NCBI RefSeq assembly: GCF_004366795.1
Contig: NZ_SORF01000007.1
Coordinates: forward strand, 62,001-126,000
DNA from: Alicyclobacillus sacchari
GTDB taxonomy: Bacteria; Bacillota; Bacilli; Alicyclobacillales; Alicyclobacillaceae
DNA length: 64,000 bases
Direction: 5' to 3'
The notes under the pieces are model-generated. The model was not told the origin of the DNA. It did not search any database and worked only from the letters and a program-made list of their open reading frames with translations. This document shows, one piece after another, positions 1 through 8,263 of this stretch (position 1 is the first letter of the stretch; the number at the start of each line of letters is the position of its first letter). The translations under genes and the position numbers were made by a program.

Positions 1-537
1 GGGGGGCCAGGGGCGGCCAACGAAGAGGGCGCCTAAGGCAATAGTCGGATCGAGCGCACGTACATCGGCGAGCGCGGCGTGATCGAACGATGACAGAAGG
101 ACGCGTCCTGCTGCGCCGTGACGGTAGATGCAGCCCAATACGCGGCGGACGAGGGCTTGGGCGCGAGCGGTCGAATCGGTTTTCAGTTCGATGTTTAAGC
201 ATGTGTTGGGGAGGGCCGCGAGCACTTCGTCCAGCGTCGGGACGAGCGTCCCTTGAAAGCGTAGGTCAAACCATGCGCCGGCGTCGTATTGGCGGATTTG
301 TGCGAGCGTCATGTCGCTGACAGCACCTTTGCCGTTGGTCGTCCGGTTCAGGGTTGGATCGTGGAGAATGACGAGCGAGCCGTCGCCGGCCAAGCGCACG
401 TCGAGCTCGATCATATCGGCCCCCATCTCCACAGCTCGTATGAAGGCAGGTAAGGTATTTTCGGGACACTCCGACTTTGCCCCGCGATGTGCGATCCACA
501 GCATGTCGTCCGCTTGAAGCAATGCCTCTATGTTCAT
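1..537 (-). CDS. ugpQ: Glycerophosphodiester phosphodiesterase, partial (C-terminus beyond left edge)
   Basis: Cytosolic enzyme that cleaves glycerophosphodiesters to sn-glycerol-3-phosphate and an alcohol. The 179 visible codons start at ATG 537 after a GGAGG ribosome site. They carry the family signatures in order: HRG (residues 17-19), ENTLP (26-30), the metal-binding IELDV (43-47) and HDPTLNRTT (59-67). The usual length is about 240 residues, so roughly the last quarter is missing off the window. It lies 31 bases after the ABC substrate-binding protein gene on the same strand, so it is probably the last known gene of a Ugp operon: import followed by hydrolysis. Family identity is clear; the exact substrate range is inferred. 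Confidence 0.93.
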   Translation of the reverse strand, partial: MNIEALLQADDMLWIAHRGAKSECPENTLPAFIRAVEMGADMIELDVRLAGDGSLVILHDPTLNRTTNGKGAVSDMTLAQIRQYDAGAWFDLRFQGTLVPTLDEVLAALPNTCLNIELKTDSTARAQALVRRVLGCIYRHGAAGRVLLSSFDHAALADVRALDPTIALGALFVGRPWPP

Positions 538-568
538 CGTCCATCCTCCATAGGCTGACAACGTTTCG

Positions 569-1918
569 TCAGCGCAAGTTTTGGTCCACTTGTTCCGCCG
601 TTTGCTCCATGGTTTGAGCGACAGGTTTCCCCTCGTCAAAGATGCCTTCCAGTGCTTGCTGTACTTGTTCCAGCACCGCGAGGTACGCTGGCGATGCAGG
701 CGAGGGTTGCTCGTATTTCAATTCATCGATCGCCGTTCTGTATTGCGGGTGATTGGCGATGAACGACTCATACGTTTGGTTCGACAAGTCAGCTTTCTGC
801 ACAGGCAGGTACCCTGTTTCCATCGACCACTTGACGGACTGTGCCGGAGCCGTCCACCATTGGATAAACGTCCAGGCGGCTTGTAGTTGGGCCGGGGAAA
901 CGCCCTTGAGAATGGCGAGATCGCCACCTCCGGGAGGCACAGCGAGGGTCTTTCCACGTGGCAGCAACGCCGTTCCCCATGTGAATTTCGATCCGACGCC
1001 CGACGCAACCTTGCCAGCACTTCCAATCGAATCAATATCCATAGCTACTTCGCCATTGATAAAATCCTGCGTCATGAGATCCCATGTATTTGGGCCGGTC
1101 TCGACCTTGGCATCCCCATCCTTGACCAACTGGGCTTGTGCATTCAGGATGGTCAACGCATTGGGTTTGGCAAATGTCGCTTTCGTCAAGTTCGTCGAGA
1201 GCACGGATCCGCCGCTTGACCCGACCGCATATTCCCAGGACCACCAGTCGACCAGTGGTGAAAAACCGTATATCTTGTGATTGCCTGTGCCCTTCGTCAG
1301 CGCTTTGGCGTCTGATATTAGTTGCGACCAGTTCGTCGGTGGGTGGGCGATGCCTGCTTGCCGAAACAGCGTCTCGTTGTAATACAGCACGGGTACGCTG
1401 CGATTAAATGGCACGCCAAAATATCGGCCTTGGTACTGTGTTGAGACGAGAATGCCGTCAAGGAAGTTGCTGGGCTTGTCGATAGGACTCGTCTGCAATC
1501 GCGAAGTGAGATCCAGCAGCTGACCGCTCGCAGCAAACAAAGGCATGGCATGAACTTCGATTTGTGCGATGGCAGGCGGGTCGCCCGCTTTGATGGCCGC
1601 GAGAAGTTTTTGCTGTTCCTCACCACCTCCTGAATAACTACCTTCATACGTGGCGACGACTCGAATGTTTGGATGTGTGCGGTTGAATTCGGCAACCATT
1701 TGTTGAATGTCGTTGCTCAGATTGTTGCTGACGCCGTACCAGAAGGCGATGGTGATGGGGGTCTGACTCGCCGCTCCCGTGGCAGATTGGTCCGATTTAT
1801 GCGCTGCGGATCGCGTAATCGTTGAAGGCGTTGAGTTCGTTGCACCACAACCCGTGGCCAGGATTCCCGCTGTGCATGTCACTCCCAAATAGACGAGGGG
1901 ACGTCGTAAGTTGTTCAT
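569..1918 (-). CDS. ugpB: ABC transporter substrate-binding lipoprotein, UgpB-like
   Basis: Extracellular solute receptor of 449 residues. A basic, hydrophobic signal peptide ends in a lipobox ILATGC with Cys24 as the lipidation site, so the protein should be anchored on the outer face of the membrane. The next region (FWYGVSNN, then a segment rich in QQKLLAAIKAGDPP) matches family 1 solute-binding proteins for glycerol-3-phosphate or sugars. It is followed by a phosphodiesterase and preceded by two permeases, which points to glycerol-3-phosphate or glycerophosphodiesters as ligand. A sugar ligand remains possible. The start ATG 1918 has a GGAG site. Confidence 0.85.
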   Translation of the reverse strand: MNNLRRPLVYLGVTCTAGILATGCGATNSTPSTITRSAAHKSDQSATGAASQTPITIAFWYGVSNNLSNDIQQMVAEFNRTHPNIRVVATYEGSYSGGGEEQQKLLAAIKAGDPPAIAQIEVHAMPLFAASGQLLDLTSRLQTSPIDKPSNFLDGILVSTQYQGRYFGVPFNRSVPVLYYNETLFRQAGIAHPPTNWSQLISDAKALTKGTGNHKIYGFSPLVDWWSWEYAVGSSGGSVLSTNLTKATFAKPNALTILNAQAQLVKDGDAKVETGPNTWDLMTQDFINGEVAMDIDSIGSAGKVASGVGSKFTWGTALLPRGKTLAVPPGGGDLAILKGVSPAQLQAAWTFIQWWTAPAQSVKWSMETGYLPVQKADLSNQTYESFIANHPQYRTAIDELKYEQPSPASPAYLAVLEQVQQALEGIFDEGKPVAQTMEQTAEQVDQNLR

Positions 1919-1970
1919 TTACCAATACACTCCTTATTCTATGTGTTCATATGCGGGCGTGTCGTTTTCT

Positions 1971-2810
1971 TCAGCCCTTCAGGGAAACGCCTGCCACGCC
2001 TTGCACGAAATAACGTTGGCCAAGCAGGAATAGGATGACGACAGGGACGATCGCAAATACGTCAAACGCCATGGCGAGGTTCCATTGCAGAGTTTGGCCC
2101 GCGTCCTGTGTCAGGAAGTACGACAATGCGACTGGAACGACCCGCATGTTGTTTGTGTTGGTCGCGATGAGCGGCCAAAACAGGCTGTTGTAGTGGTACA
2201 CGAAATCAAGCAGCACGAGGGTTGCGATGGTGGGTTTGGCATGCGGTAGGACAATGTTTACGAGGATCCGCCATTCGTTTGCACCGTCGACGCGCGCCGC
2301 TTGCACCATATCCTTCGGGATTGACAGAAACCCTTGACGCATGAGAAAGACGCCGAATGCAGAACCGGCGAAGGGAAGGATCAGCGCGCCGTACGTATTG
2401 ATGAGATGGAATGCCGAAAGCATGCTGTAGATGGGGACGAAGGTCGCCTGCATGGGCACCATCATGGCGAGCAGAATGCCGAAAAAGAGCAGTCGCTTGC
2501 CCCGATAGGGAATGAAGACGAGCGAATAGGCCGCGAGGGCTGATGTCCCAAGTTGACAAGCCACAATCACCAGGTTGGTGATCAGGCTGTTGCATAAAAA
2601 CAAGAGGAACGGTTGCGCGTGCCACGCTGTGGCGAAGTTGCCTAAGACCAGGTGCTTTGGCCACAAACGTGCCGAGAGGATGTCGGCGTTCGGTGCGAGC
2701 GCCGTGCGAATCATCCAGAACAACGGGGTTGCACACATCACGCAGAGGATGATCAATACGATGTGCGCTCCGCCACGAGCCATTGTGCTACGCAGGCGTT
2801 TGGTGTGCAT
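1971..2810 (-). CDS. ugpE: ABC transporter permease, UgpE/MalG type
   Basis: Inner membrane subunit of the import system, about 279 residues with six hydrophobic segments. The cytoplasmic EAA loop that docks the ATPase is visible near residues 172-186 (SIPKDMVQAARVDG, followed by W and VLP). The ATG at 2810 overlaps the stop of the upstream permease by one base and has a GGGAGGA site at suitable distance; a GTG at 2813 is the alternative. The two permeases are translationally coupled. No ATP-binding subunit is seen beside them, so the complex may use a shared ATPase of the MsmX kind, as many Firmicute sugar importers do. Confidence 0.88.
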   Translation of the reverse strand: MHTKRLRSTMARGGAHIVLIILCVMCATPLFWMIRTALAPNADILSARLWPKHLVLGNFATAWHAQPFLLFLCNSLITNLVIVACQLGTSALAAYSLVFIPYRGKRLLFFGILLAMMVPMQATFVPIYSMLSAFHLINTYGALILPFAGSAFGVFLMRQGFLSIPKDMVQAARVDGANEWRILVNIVLPHAKPTIATLVLLDFVYHYNSLFWPLIATNTNNMRVVPVALSYFLTQDAGQTLQWNLAMAFDVFAIVPVVILFLLGQRYFVQGVAGVSLKG

Positions 2811-3745
2811 CACGATTCCTCCCCCACCCAGCGATAGCGCATGTAGACTTGCAGCCAGGTTAAGAGTGCCAGCATGGCAAGTAGGACGACAGAAGCAGCA
2901 GAAGAAGTGCCGATGTCGTACATTTGAAATCCCTTCTCGAAGATGTAATAGGCAAGCGTGGTGGAGGCACCATCGGGGCCGCCGGCGGTCATGACGTAGA
3001 CTTGGTCAAACGTCTGAAAGGTCTGAATGAGGCAGATGACGATGGCAAAGAACACAGTTGGGGCCATTGCGGGAAGTGTCACATGGCGCAATGTCGACCA
3101 GCGGCCACCTCCGTCGACCTGGCAGGATTCCCGCAGGTGTTGTGGCACATTTTGCAGACCCGCAAGAAAGACGAGCATGTAGTATCCCGTGTACTGCCAA
3201 ACTGAGAGGATGAGAACCGCCGCGAGTGCGGATCGGCGGCCACCAAGCCAATCGATGGGTTGTCCCCCAAATATCTCGACGATCCGGTTGACAAGCCCAC
3301 CGTCCGTATTGAACAGCAAGGTGAACATGAGACCCGAGCCGACCAATGGAATGACATACGGGCCGAAGAGGACGGTGCGGTAGACTCTTGTTCCCCAAAG
3401 TCGCATGTTCACCAACATGGCCAGGATGAGTGCAAGGGGCAACGACAACAGCAACATGCCCGCGGCGAGCACTGCGGTGTTTGTCAGCGCTTGGGCAAAA
3501 TCGGGTGCGGTCAGCAGGTGAATGTAGTTCTCCCAGCCGACAAACCTTGGCTTTGGAGTGAGAAGATTTGATTGAAACATGCTCAGATAGACCACATACG
3601 CCATGGGGATGAACACGAACAGTGTCAAGAACGCGAGAGCGGGCAACATCATGAACCAGCCCTGAGTCGAAGACTGGATTTGCCGCGCAATCTGCCGGCG
3701 CACTCGCGGCTGACTGGCAAGGACGCCTGTGAGAGCTCTGCTCAA
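2810..3745 (-). CDS. ugpA: ABC transporter permease, UgpA/MalF type
   Basis: Second membrane subunit of the importer, 311 residues, first gene of the operon. It has an N-terminal cytoplasmic stretch, six membrane segments and the EAA loop in the C-terminal third (LRESCQVDGGGRWSTLRHV, then LP). The start is TTG at 3745, preceded by a strong AAAGGAGGGG site eight bases upstream. The gene order permease, permease, binding protein, phosphodiesterase resembles ugp operons with a missing ATPase. The upstream region holds a repeated motif that could control the operon. Confidence 0.88.
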   Translation of the reverse strand: MSRALTGVLASQPRVRRQIARQIQSSTQGWFMMLPALAFLTLFVFIPMAYVVYLSMFQSNLLTPKPRFVGWENYIHLLTAPDFAQALTNTAVLAAGMLLLSLPLALILAMLVNMRLWGTRVYRTVLFGPYVIPLVGSGLMFTLLFNTDGGLVNRIVEIFGGQPIDWLGGRRSALAAVLILSVWQYTGYYMLVFLAGLQNVPQHLRESCQVDGGGRWSTLRHVTLPAMAPTVFFAIVICLIQTFQTFDQVYVMTAGGPDGASTTLAYYIFEKGFQMYDIGTSSAASVVLLAMLALLTWLQVYMRYRWVGEES

Positions 3746-3775
3746 CCCGATACCCCTCCTTTAGGCATAGCAAGA

Positions 3776-3837
3776 GAAATGGTTATCAAGACCGATCCGG
3801 CCTTGAGTGTACGCGTTGTTTTTGAAATGGTTATCAA
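3776..3837. promoter_or_regulatory. Two copies of a 14-bp operator-like repeat between ugpA and the M29 peptidase
   Basis: GAAATGGTTATCAA occurs at 3776-3789 and again at 3824-3837, 48 bases apart. The second copy continues to form TGGTT-ATC-AACCA, an inverted repeat with 5-base arms; the first has one extra base (TGGTTATCAAGACC). The spacing is close to whole helical turns and the sites lie just upstream of the ugpA start. They look like binding sites for a repressor or activator of the ugp operon. The protein that binds is unknown. Confidence 0.5.
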
Positions 3838-3949
3838 CCATCGATTGCGTTTCAGTAAAGGTCTCGTAAAATAGGCGAATTTGTTATAGTGAGTGCAGGG
3901 CGTTCTTGAAATGTAGCATTTCAGCATCGGTAAAAGGGGCGGACACATC

Positions 3950-5194
3950 TTGACAGACTTACAGCGGAAGTACGCCGATCTCATCGTTCGCATCGGTGTG
4001 AATTTGCAGCCGGGGCAGCCCTTGGTCATTGGCTTTGGACGTAGGCAGGTGTACCCGGAACACATTGAGTTTGCGCGCAAGCTGGTTGCGGCGGCTTACG
4101 ATGCCGGTGCCAGCTTCGTCCAGGTCGATTGGGGAGACGAATGGTGGCAGCGTGAAACGGTGGCACGGGGCGATCTCAGTCTCTTGCGCGAGCGTGCGAA
4201 GTGGCAGTTGGCCTGGGTCGAGAAGCTCGCCAAACTCGGTGCCGCGTATATCGCCATTCCGGCAAGCGATCCGAACTTGTACAACGGTGTACCTGCGGAT
4301 CGCGTGGAAACGGCGGAACGAGCGATTCGTGAAACCTTCCGTGCATTTGACAACGAGCGCACGAGTGACATTCATCGTTGGACATTGGCATCGGCGCCGA
4401 CGACTGCATGGGCGGATGCCGTGCACGGTGAACTGCCGAAGACAGAGCGGCTAAACGCTTTATGGCAAGACATTCTAAAAGCGGCGCGGGCCACTGGTGA
4501 TGACCCGATTGCCGATTGGGAGAACCATATTCAGAATTTGCAGCGCCGCGCGCAATGGTTGAATGGTTTGCGCATTCGGACATTGCGTTATCGTGCACCG
4601 GGTACGGATTTGGCCATTGAGCTTGCGGAAGGCCATTACTTTGCGGCGGCCGGACATCCGGATCGAAAGGGTGTACGTTTTGTCGCCAACATCCCAACGG
4701 AAGAAGTCTACACCGCACCGAAGAAGACCGGTGTTCATGGTACGGTGACCAGCACGATGCCGTTGAACCATAATGGATCGCTCATCGAGGGAATTCGCCT
4801 GCGTTTTGAGCGGGGGCGTATTGTCGAGTACAGTGCGGAAAAGGGACAGGATGCGCTGCAGGGCATCATCGAGGCGGACGAAGGCAGTCACTATCTTGGG
4901 GAGGTTGCCTTGGTGCCAATTGATTCCCCCATCGCTGAGATGAATCAAATCTTCTACAACACGCTGTTCGATGAGAATGCGTCCTGCCACCTTGCGATTG
5001 GCCGCGCGTATCCGCTCGTCGCAGGTGGTCACGATCTGGCCGCAAACGAATGGGAAGGCCGAGGACTTAACGATAGTCTCATGCACGTCGATTTCATGAT
5101 TGGCTCAGCCGATCTCGATATCGATGCGGAGTTGTTCGATGGCAGCACGGTACCCGTCTTTCGCAAGGGGCGTTGGGCAAACGGGGCCGTCTGA
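3950..5194 (+). CDS. M29 family aminopeptidase (AmpS/PepS-like)
   Basis: Metal-dependent cytosolic aminopeptidase of 414 residues, the usual length for family M29. Typical features are the C-terminal half with EGHYFAAAG, FVANIPTEEVYTAP, an ADEGSHYLGEVALVP segment, the LFDENASCHLAIG block and HVDFMIGSADLDI. The Glu, His and Asp residues in these blocks are the expected cobalt or zinc ligands. Translation starts at TTG 3950 after AAAGGGGCGG. It is divergent from the ugp operon and followed 9 to 27 bases later by a gamma-glutamyltransferase gene, so the two may form a peptide-use operon. Confidence 0.92.
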   Translation: MTDLQRKYADLIVRIGVNLQPGQPLVIGFGRRQVYPEHIEFARKLVAAAYDAGASFVQVDWGDEWWQRETVARGDLSLLRERAKWQLAWVEKLAKLGAAYIAIPASDPNLYNGVPADRVETAERAIRETFRAFDNERTSDIHRWTLASAPTTAWADAVHGELPKTERLNALWQDILKAARATGDDPIADWENHIQNLQRRAQWLNGLRIRTLRYRAPGTDLAIELAEGHYFAAAGHPDRKGVRFVANIPTEEVYTAPKKTGVHGTVTSTMPLNHNGSLIEGIRLRFERGRIVEYSAEKGQDALQGIIEADEGSHYLGEVALVPIDSPIAEMNQIFYNTLFDENASCHLAIGRAYPLVAGGHDLAANEWEGRGLNDSLMHVDFMIGSADLDIDAELFDGSTVPVFRKGRWANGAV

Positions 5195-5221
5195 AAGACC
5201 GTTTTGTCGGGAGGCATAGGG

Positions 5222-6838
5222 ATGGGGAGTCTTTCTTTTGATAGCACACAGTATCCATATCCGTCGCGGCGTACGGTCGTCTATGCGCGCGGCGGCATGA
5301 TCGCGACGTCACAGCCACTGGCATCTGCAGCCGGTGTGGAGGTGTTGCGCCGTGGTGGCAACGCCGTGGATGCGGCGGTTGCCGCCGCGGCTGCGCTGGC
5401 CATTGTCGAGCCGACGTCGAACGGCATTGGCAGCGATGCCTTCGCCATCGTCTGGCACGAGGGGAAAATGTACGGTTTAAATAGCAGTGGTAGGTCGCCG
5501 CGGCGGCTATCGTTTGATGCACTTGCGGAGCGGGGGCTCCACGAACTGCCGATGCATGGTTGGTTGCCGGTCACTGTGCCAGGTGCCCCCGGCGCTTGGG
5601 CGGCACTGTCTGAACGTTTTGGCCGAGTGCCCTTGCAGGAAGCGCTTGCACCAGCCATTGGGTATGCTGAAGACGGATTTCCTGTGGCCCCTGTCACGTC
5701 GGCCAACTGGCGTCGTGCGATGGAACTTTACAAGAACCATCTCTCTGGCACTGAACATGATCCATTTTTTAAACTTTTTGCCCCCAATGGGGAGTCGCCG
5801 CAAGCCGGTGCGTGTTTTCGCAATCCTGATGCAGCACAAACGCTAAAGGCCATTGCGGAGAGCGGGGCGCGAGCGTTTTACGAAGGCGAGATTGCCGAGC
5901 GGATCGACCAGTTTGCAAAGGATACAGGTGGATTGTTGCGCGCCTCTGATCTTGCGGCGTTCGCACCGGAATGGGTCGAGCCGCTCTCTGTTCGCTATCG
6001 AGGCTATGACGTTTGGGAGCTTCCGCCCAATGGCCAGGGGATTGTTGCCCTCATGGCCTTCGCGATTCTGGAGGGACTCGATGTCGCCGGCATGTCGCCG
6101 GAGACTCGCACCCATGTGCAGATCGAAGCTGTGAAACTCGCTTTTTCAGTAGGCCTTACGGAGATTGCCGATCCGGCAGCGATGCGCCGCCCGCCAAGCG
6201 AGTTGTTGGCAGATGATTTCATCGCCGGCTTGCGCTCACGCATCGGCGACGAGGCCTTGATTCTGCCGCCTTCGCGGCCACAGCCAGGTGGCACCGTGTA
6301 TCTGTGCACGGCAGATGGCGAGGGTAACATGGTGTCCTTCATCCAAAGCAACTACATGGGCTTTGGATCCGGTATCGTCGTACCGGGTACGGGCGTGTCG
6401 CTGCAGAACCGAGGTCACAACTTCGCGATGGATCCAAACCATCCAAACGCTCTTGCACCTCAAAGGCGCCCTTATCACACCATCATTCCTGGCTTCTTGA
6501 CGCAAGGGGGTCAGGCAGTCGGCCCGTTTGGCGTCATGGGTGGGTTTATGCAACCACAGGGGCATGTTCAGGTTGTAAGCCAAGCCCTCGATCTCTGCCG
6601 CAATCCCCAAGCCGCTCTCGATGCGCCGCGCTGGCAGTGGCTGACCGGGAAGCGCGTGCTGGTGGAGCGGGCAGTGGGAATTGAGGCGATTCAGGCGCTT
6701 GTGGATCGAGGGCACGATGTTGAAGTGACCGATGATCCCACGCCCTTTGGACGCGGTCAAATCATTTGGCGCGACACACAGGGTGTGCTGGCAGGCGGGA
6801 CGGAGCCGCGTACGGACGGTGCCATTTCCATTTTATAA
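5222..6838 (+). CDS. Gamma-glutamyltransferase family protein (YwrD-like)
   Basis: N-terminal nucleophile hydrolase that transfers or hydrolyses gamma-glutamyl groups. The proenzyme (538 residues) should cleave itself before the Thr of a GGT motif, about Thr358, to give large and small subunits. The large subunit has GGNAVDAAVA and GIGSDAF blocks near the N-terminus; the small subunit has the substrate-binding NYMGFGSGIVVPGTG block. The ATG at 5222 is chosen because GGGAGG lies seven bases before it; an upstream TTG at 5204 would place that site inside the gene. No export signal is evident, so it resembles cytosolic YwrD more than secreted Ggt. Confidence 0.9.
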   Translation: MGSLSFDSTQYPYPSRRTVVYARGGMIATSQPLASAAGVEVLRRGGNAVDAAVAAAAALAIVEPTSNGIGSDAFAIVWHEGKMYGLNSSGRSPRRLSFDALAERGLHELPMHGWLPVTVPGAPGAWAALSERFGRVPLQEALAPAIGYAEDGFPVAPVTSANWRRAMELYKNHLSGTEHDPFFKLFAPNGESPQAGACFRNPDAAQTLKAIAESGARAFYEGEIAERIDQFAKDTGGLLRASDLAAFAPEWVEPLSVRYRGYDVWELPPNGQGIVALMAFAILEGLDVAGMSPETRTHVQIEAVKLAFSVGLTEIADPAAMRRPPSELLADDFIAGLRSRIGDEALILPPSRPQPGGTVYLCTADGEGNMVSFIQSNYMGFGSGIVVPGTGVSLQNRGHNFAMDPNHPNALAPQRRPYHTIIPGFLTQGGQAVGPFGVMGGFMQPQGHVQVVSQALDLCRNPQAALDAPRWQWLTGKRVLVERAVGIEAIQALVDRGHDVEVTDDPTPFGRGQIIWRDTQGVLAGGTEPRTDGAISIL

Positions 6839-6856
6839 GCAAACTTCAACCAACCC

Positions 6857-7495
6857 TTAACACATCAAAGTCGGGCGCTCGGGAAAACTCTGCACGACGG
6901 CTTCGACGGCGGCACGCACGCCTTTCGCCATCAAGTCAAGCGGCAGGCCGGGCGCCTTTTTCATGAGCACTTGCTCCGTCATGTAGGGCACATGCAGAAA
7001 CCCCCCGGTGATGGGCAAGTTGTACGTGTGAATGTGATGCAACAACTTGTAAAACACATAATTGCACACAAACGTTCCGGCTGTATCGGAAATCTCGGCT
7101 GGAGCGCCTGCAGCCCGGATCGCATCGACCATAGACCGAAGCGGGAGCAAAGAGAAGTATCCGACAGGTCCGTCATGCGCAATCGGTTCGTCCTGAGGCT
7201 GTGCGCCCGCGTTGTCCGGAATTCGCGCGTCAATGATGTTTACCGCGACACGCTCTGGCGTAAGTTGTGTCCGGCCGCCGGCTTCGCCGAGGCAGATAAT
7301 GGCACGTGGGCGAGCGTTTTCGATCGCGCTGTACAGTTCGTCAGCCGCCGTGGAAAATGCCGTCGGCAGGCGTTTGGCTACAATGCGGAAACGGTTTGCG
7401 ACCGTTTCGCCGCTAAGCGTGCGGGCAATTTCCCACGAGGGATTGAGGGCCTCTCCCTGAAACGGTTCAAATCCTGTCAATAAAACGGTTTCCAT
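6857..7495 (-). CDS. pcp: Pyrrolidone-carboxylate peptidase (pyroglutamyl peptidase I)
   Basis: Cysteine peptidase (family C15) that removes N-terminal pyroglutamate from peptides in the cytosol. The N-terminus has the signature LLTGFEPF; the catalytic Cys lies in GTFVCNYVFYKLLHH and the catalytic His in GGFLHVPY. About 212 residues, the normal size. Two ATGs lie close together (7501, 7495); the second is preferred because GAGGAGG ends seven bases before it. The gene converges with the gamma-glutamyltransferase gene with only 18 bases between stops. It fits the peptide-use theme of this end of the window. Confidence 0.95.
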   Translation of the reverse strand: METVLLTGFEPFQGEALNPSWEIARTLSGETVANRFRIVAKRLPTAFSTAADELYSAIENARPRAIICLGEAGGRTQLTPERVAVNIIDARIPDNAGAQPQDEPIAHDGPVGYFSLLPLRSMVDAIRAAGAPAEISDTAGTFVCNYVFYKLLHHIHTYNLPITGGFLHVPYMTEQVLMKKAPGLPLDLMAKGVRAAVEAVVQSFPERPTLMC

Positions 7496-7593
7496 CCGCA
7501 TCCCTCCTCATGACTATATTCCTTGAATCAGGCTGTAATCCCTTTTTGGGCAACCGCGCTTTACCTTATCCATGTCCCGTCGTATACTTTTTC

Positions 7594-7608
7594 TGACTGG
7601 TTGACTGA
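7594..7608. promoter_or_regulatory. Possible TetR-type operator before the TetR/YhgE pair
   Basis: TGACTGGTTGACTGA lies about 40 bases upstream of the TetR gene, just after a TATACTTTT stretch. It contains TGACTGGTTG, the reverse complement of CAACCAGTCA found at 49149-49158 before another gene set with its own TetR regulator. The site is only partly palindromic. Autoregulation by the adjacent TetR protein is a reasonable inference, not shown. Confidence 0.35.
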
Positions 7609-7650
7609 ATTGGAATTTTGGTCATTGCGAAGCATAAAGGAGTGAACTTG

Positions 7651-8241
7651 GTGGAGTTGCGCGAGAAAATTGAGGCGGCCGCAACACATGCATTTTCCGA
7701 ATTCGGGTATAAAGCGACGACAATGGAACAAGTGGCCCGTCTTGCGGGTATCAGCAAAGGGGCTATTTACATCCACTTCCCAAGCAAAGAAGCGTTATTT
7801 GGGAACATGTTGCAACAATTAATCGTGCGCCTGCGCGAGGCCGTAGAAGCCGAGTTGCGGGAAGACGCCGATTTTTTCGATAACCTGGAGCGCGGTTTAC
7901 GCCGTGTGGTCGCCTTTCGCAAGGAACATGCCGTATTTGCGAAACTTGCGCAGGAGGTGCGCCAGTTCGGCACGGAGCCGGCTCGTTCTGGGTTGCGACA
8001 GGTCGAGCGGTCGATCGTCGACTATTTGAAAGGGTATTTGGAACGAGGCATCGCAGAAGGGGATGTCAGGACGTGTGATCCGGAGGTCGTTGCGTTCGTG
8101 CTTTTGCGGACGTATACGGCGTTGGTCAACGATTGGGCTGATGCGCACGAACCGTTGTCCAACGAGAGCCTTATTGCCCTGTTCCATCAACTTTTTGCCG
8201 ACGGTCTGCGCAATCCATCCAAAATGGCGAAGATTCGATGA
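7651..8241 (+). CDS. TetR/AcrR family regulator
   Basis: DNA-binding repressor of about 196 residues. The N-terminal helix-turn-helix is typical: AFSEFGYKATTMEQVA, then LAGISKGAIYIHFPSKE. The C-terminal ligand domain is not specific. Start choice: AAAGGAG at 7636-7642 serves either TTG 7648 or GTG 7651; the latter has the better spacing. It lies 22 bases before a YhgE-type membrane protein gene. The same pairing (yhgD-yhgE) is known in Bacillus, so it probably controls that gene and itself. Confidence 0.9.
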   Translation: MELREKIEAAATHAFSEFGYKATTMEQVARLAGISKGAIYIHFPSKEALFGNMLQQLIVRLREAVEAELREDADFFDNLERGLRRVVAFRKEHAVFAKLAQEVRQFGTEPARSGLRQVERSIVDYLKGYLERGIAEGDVRTCDPEVVAFVLLRTYTALVNDWADAHEPLSNESLIALFHQLFADGLRNPSKMAKIR

Positions 8242-8263
8242 CGAGGAACGGGGGAGGGCGAGC

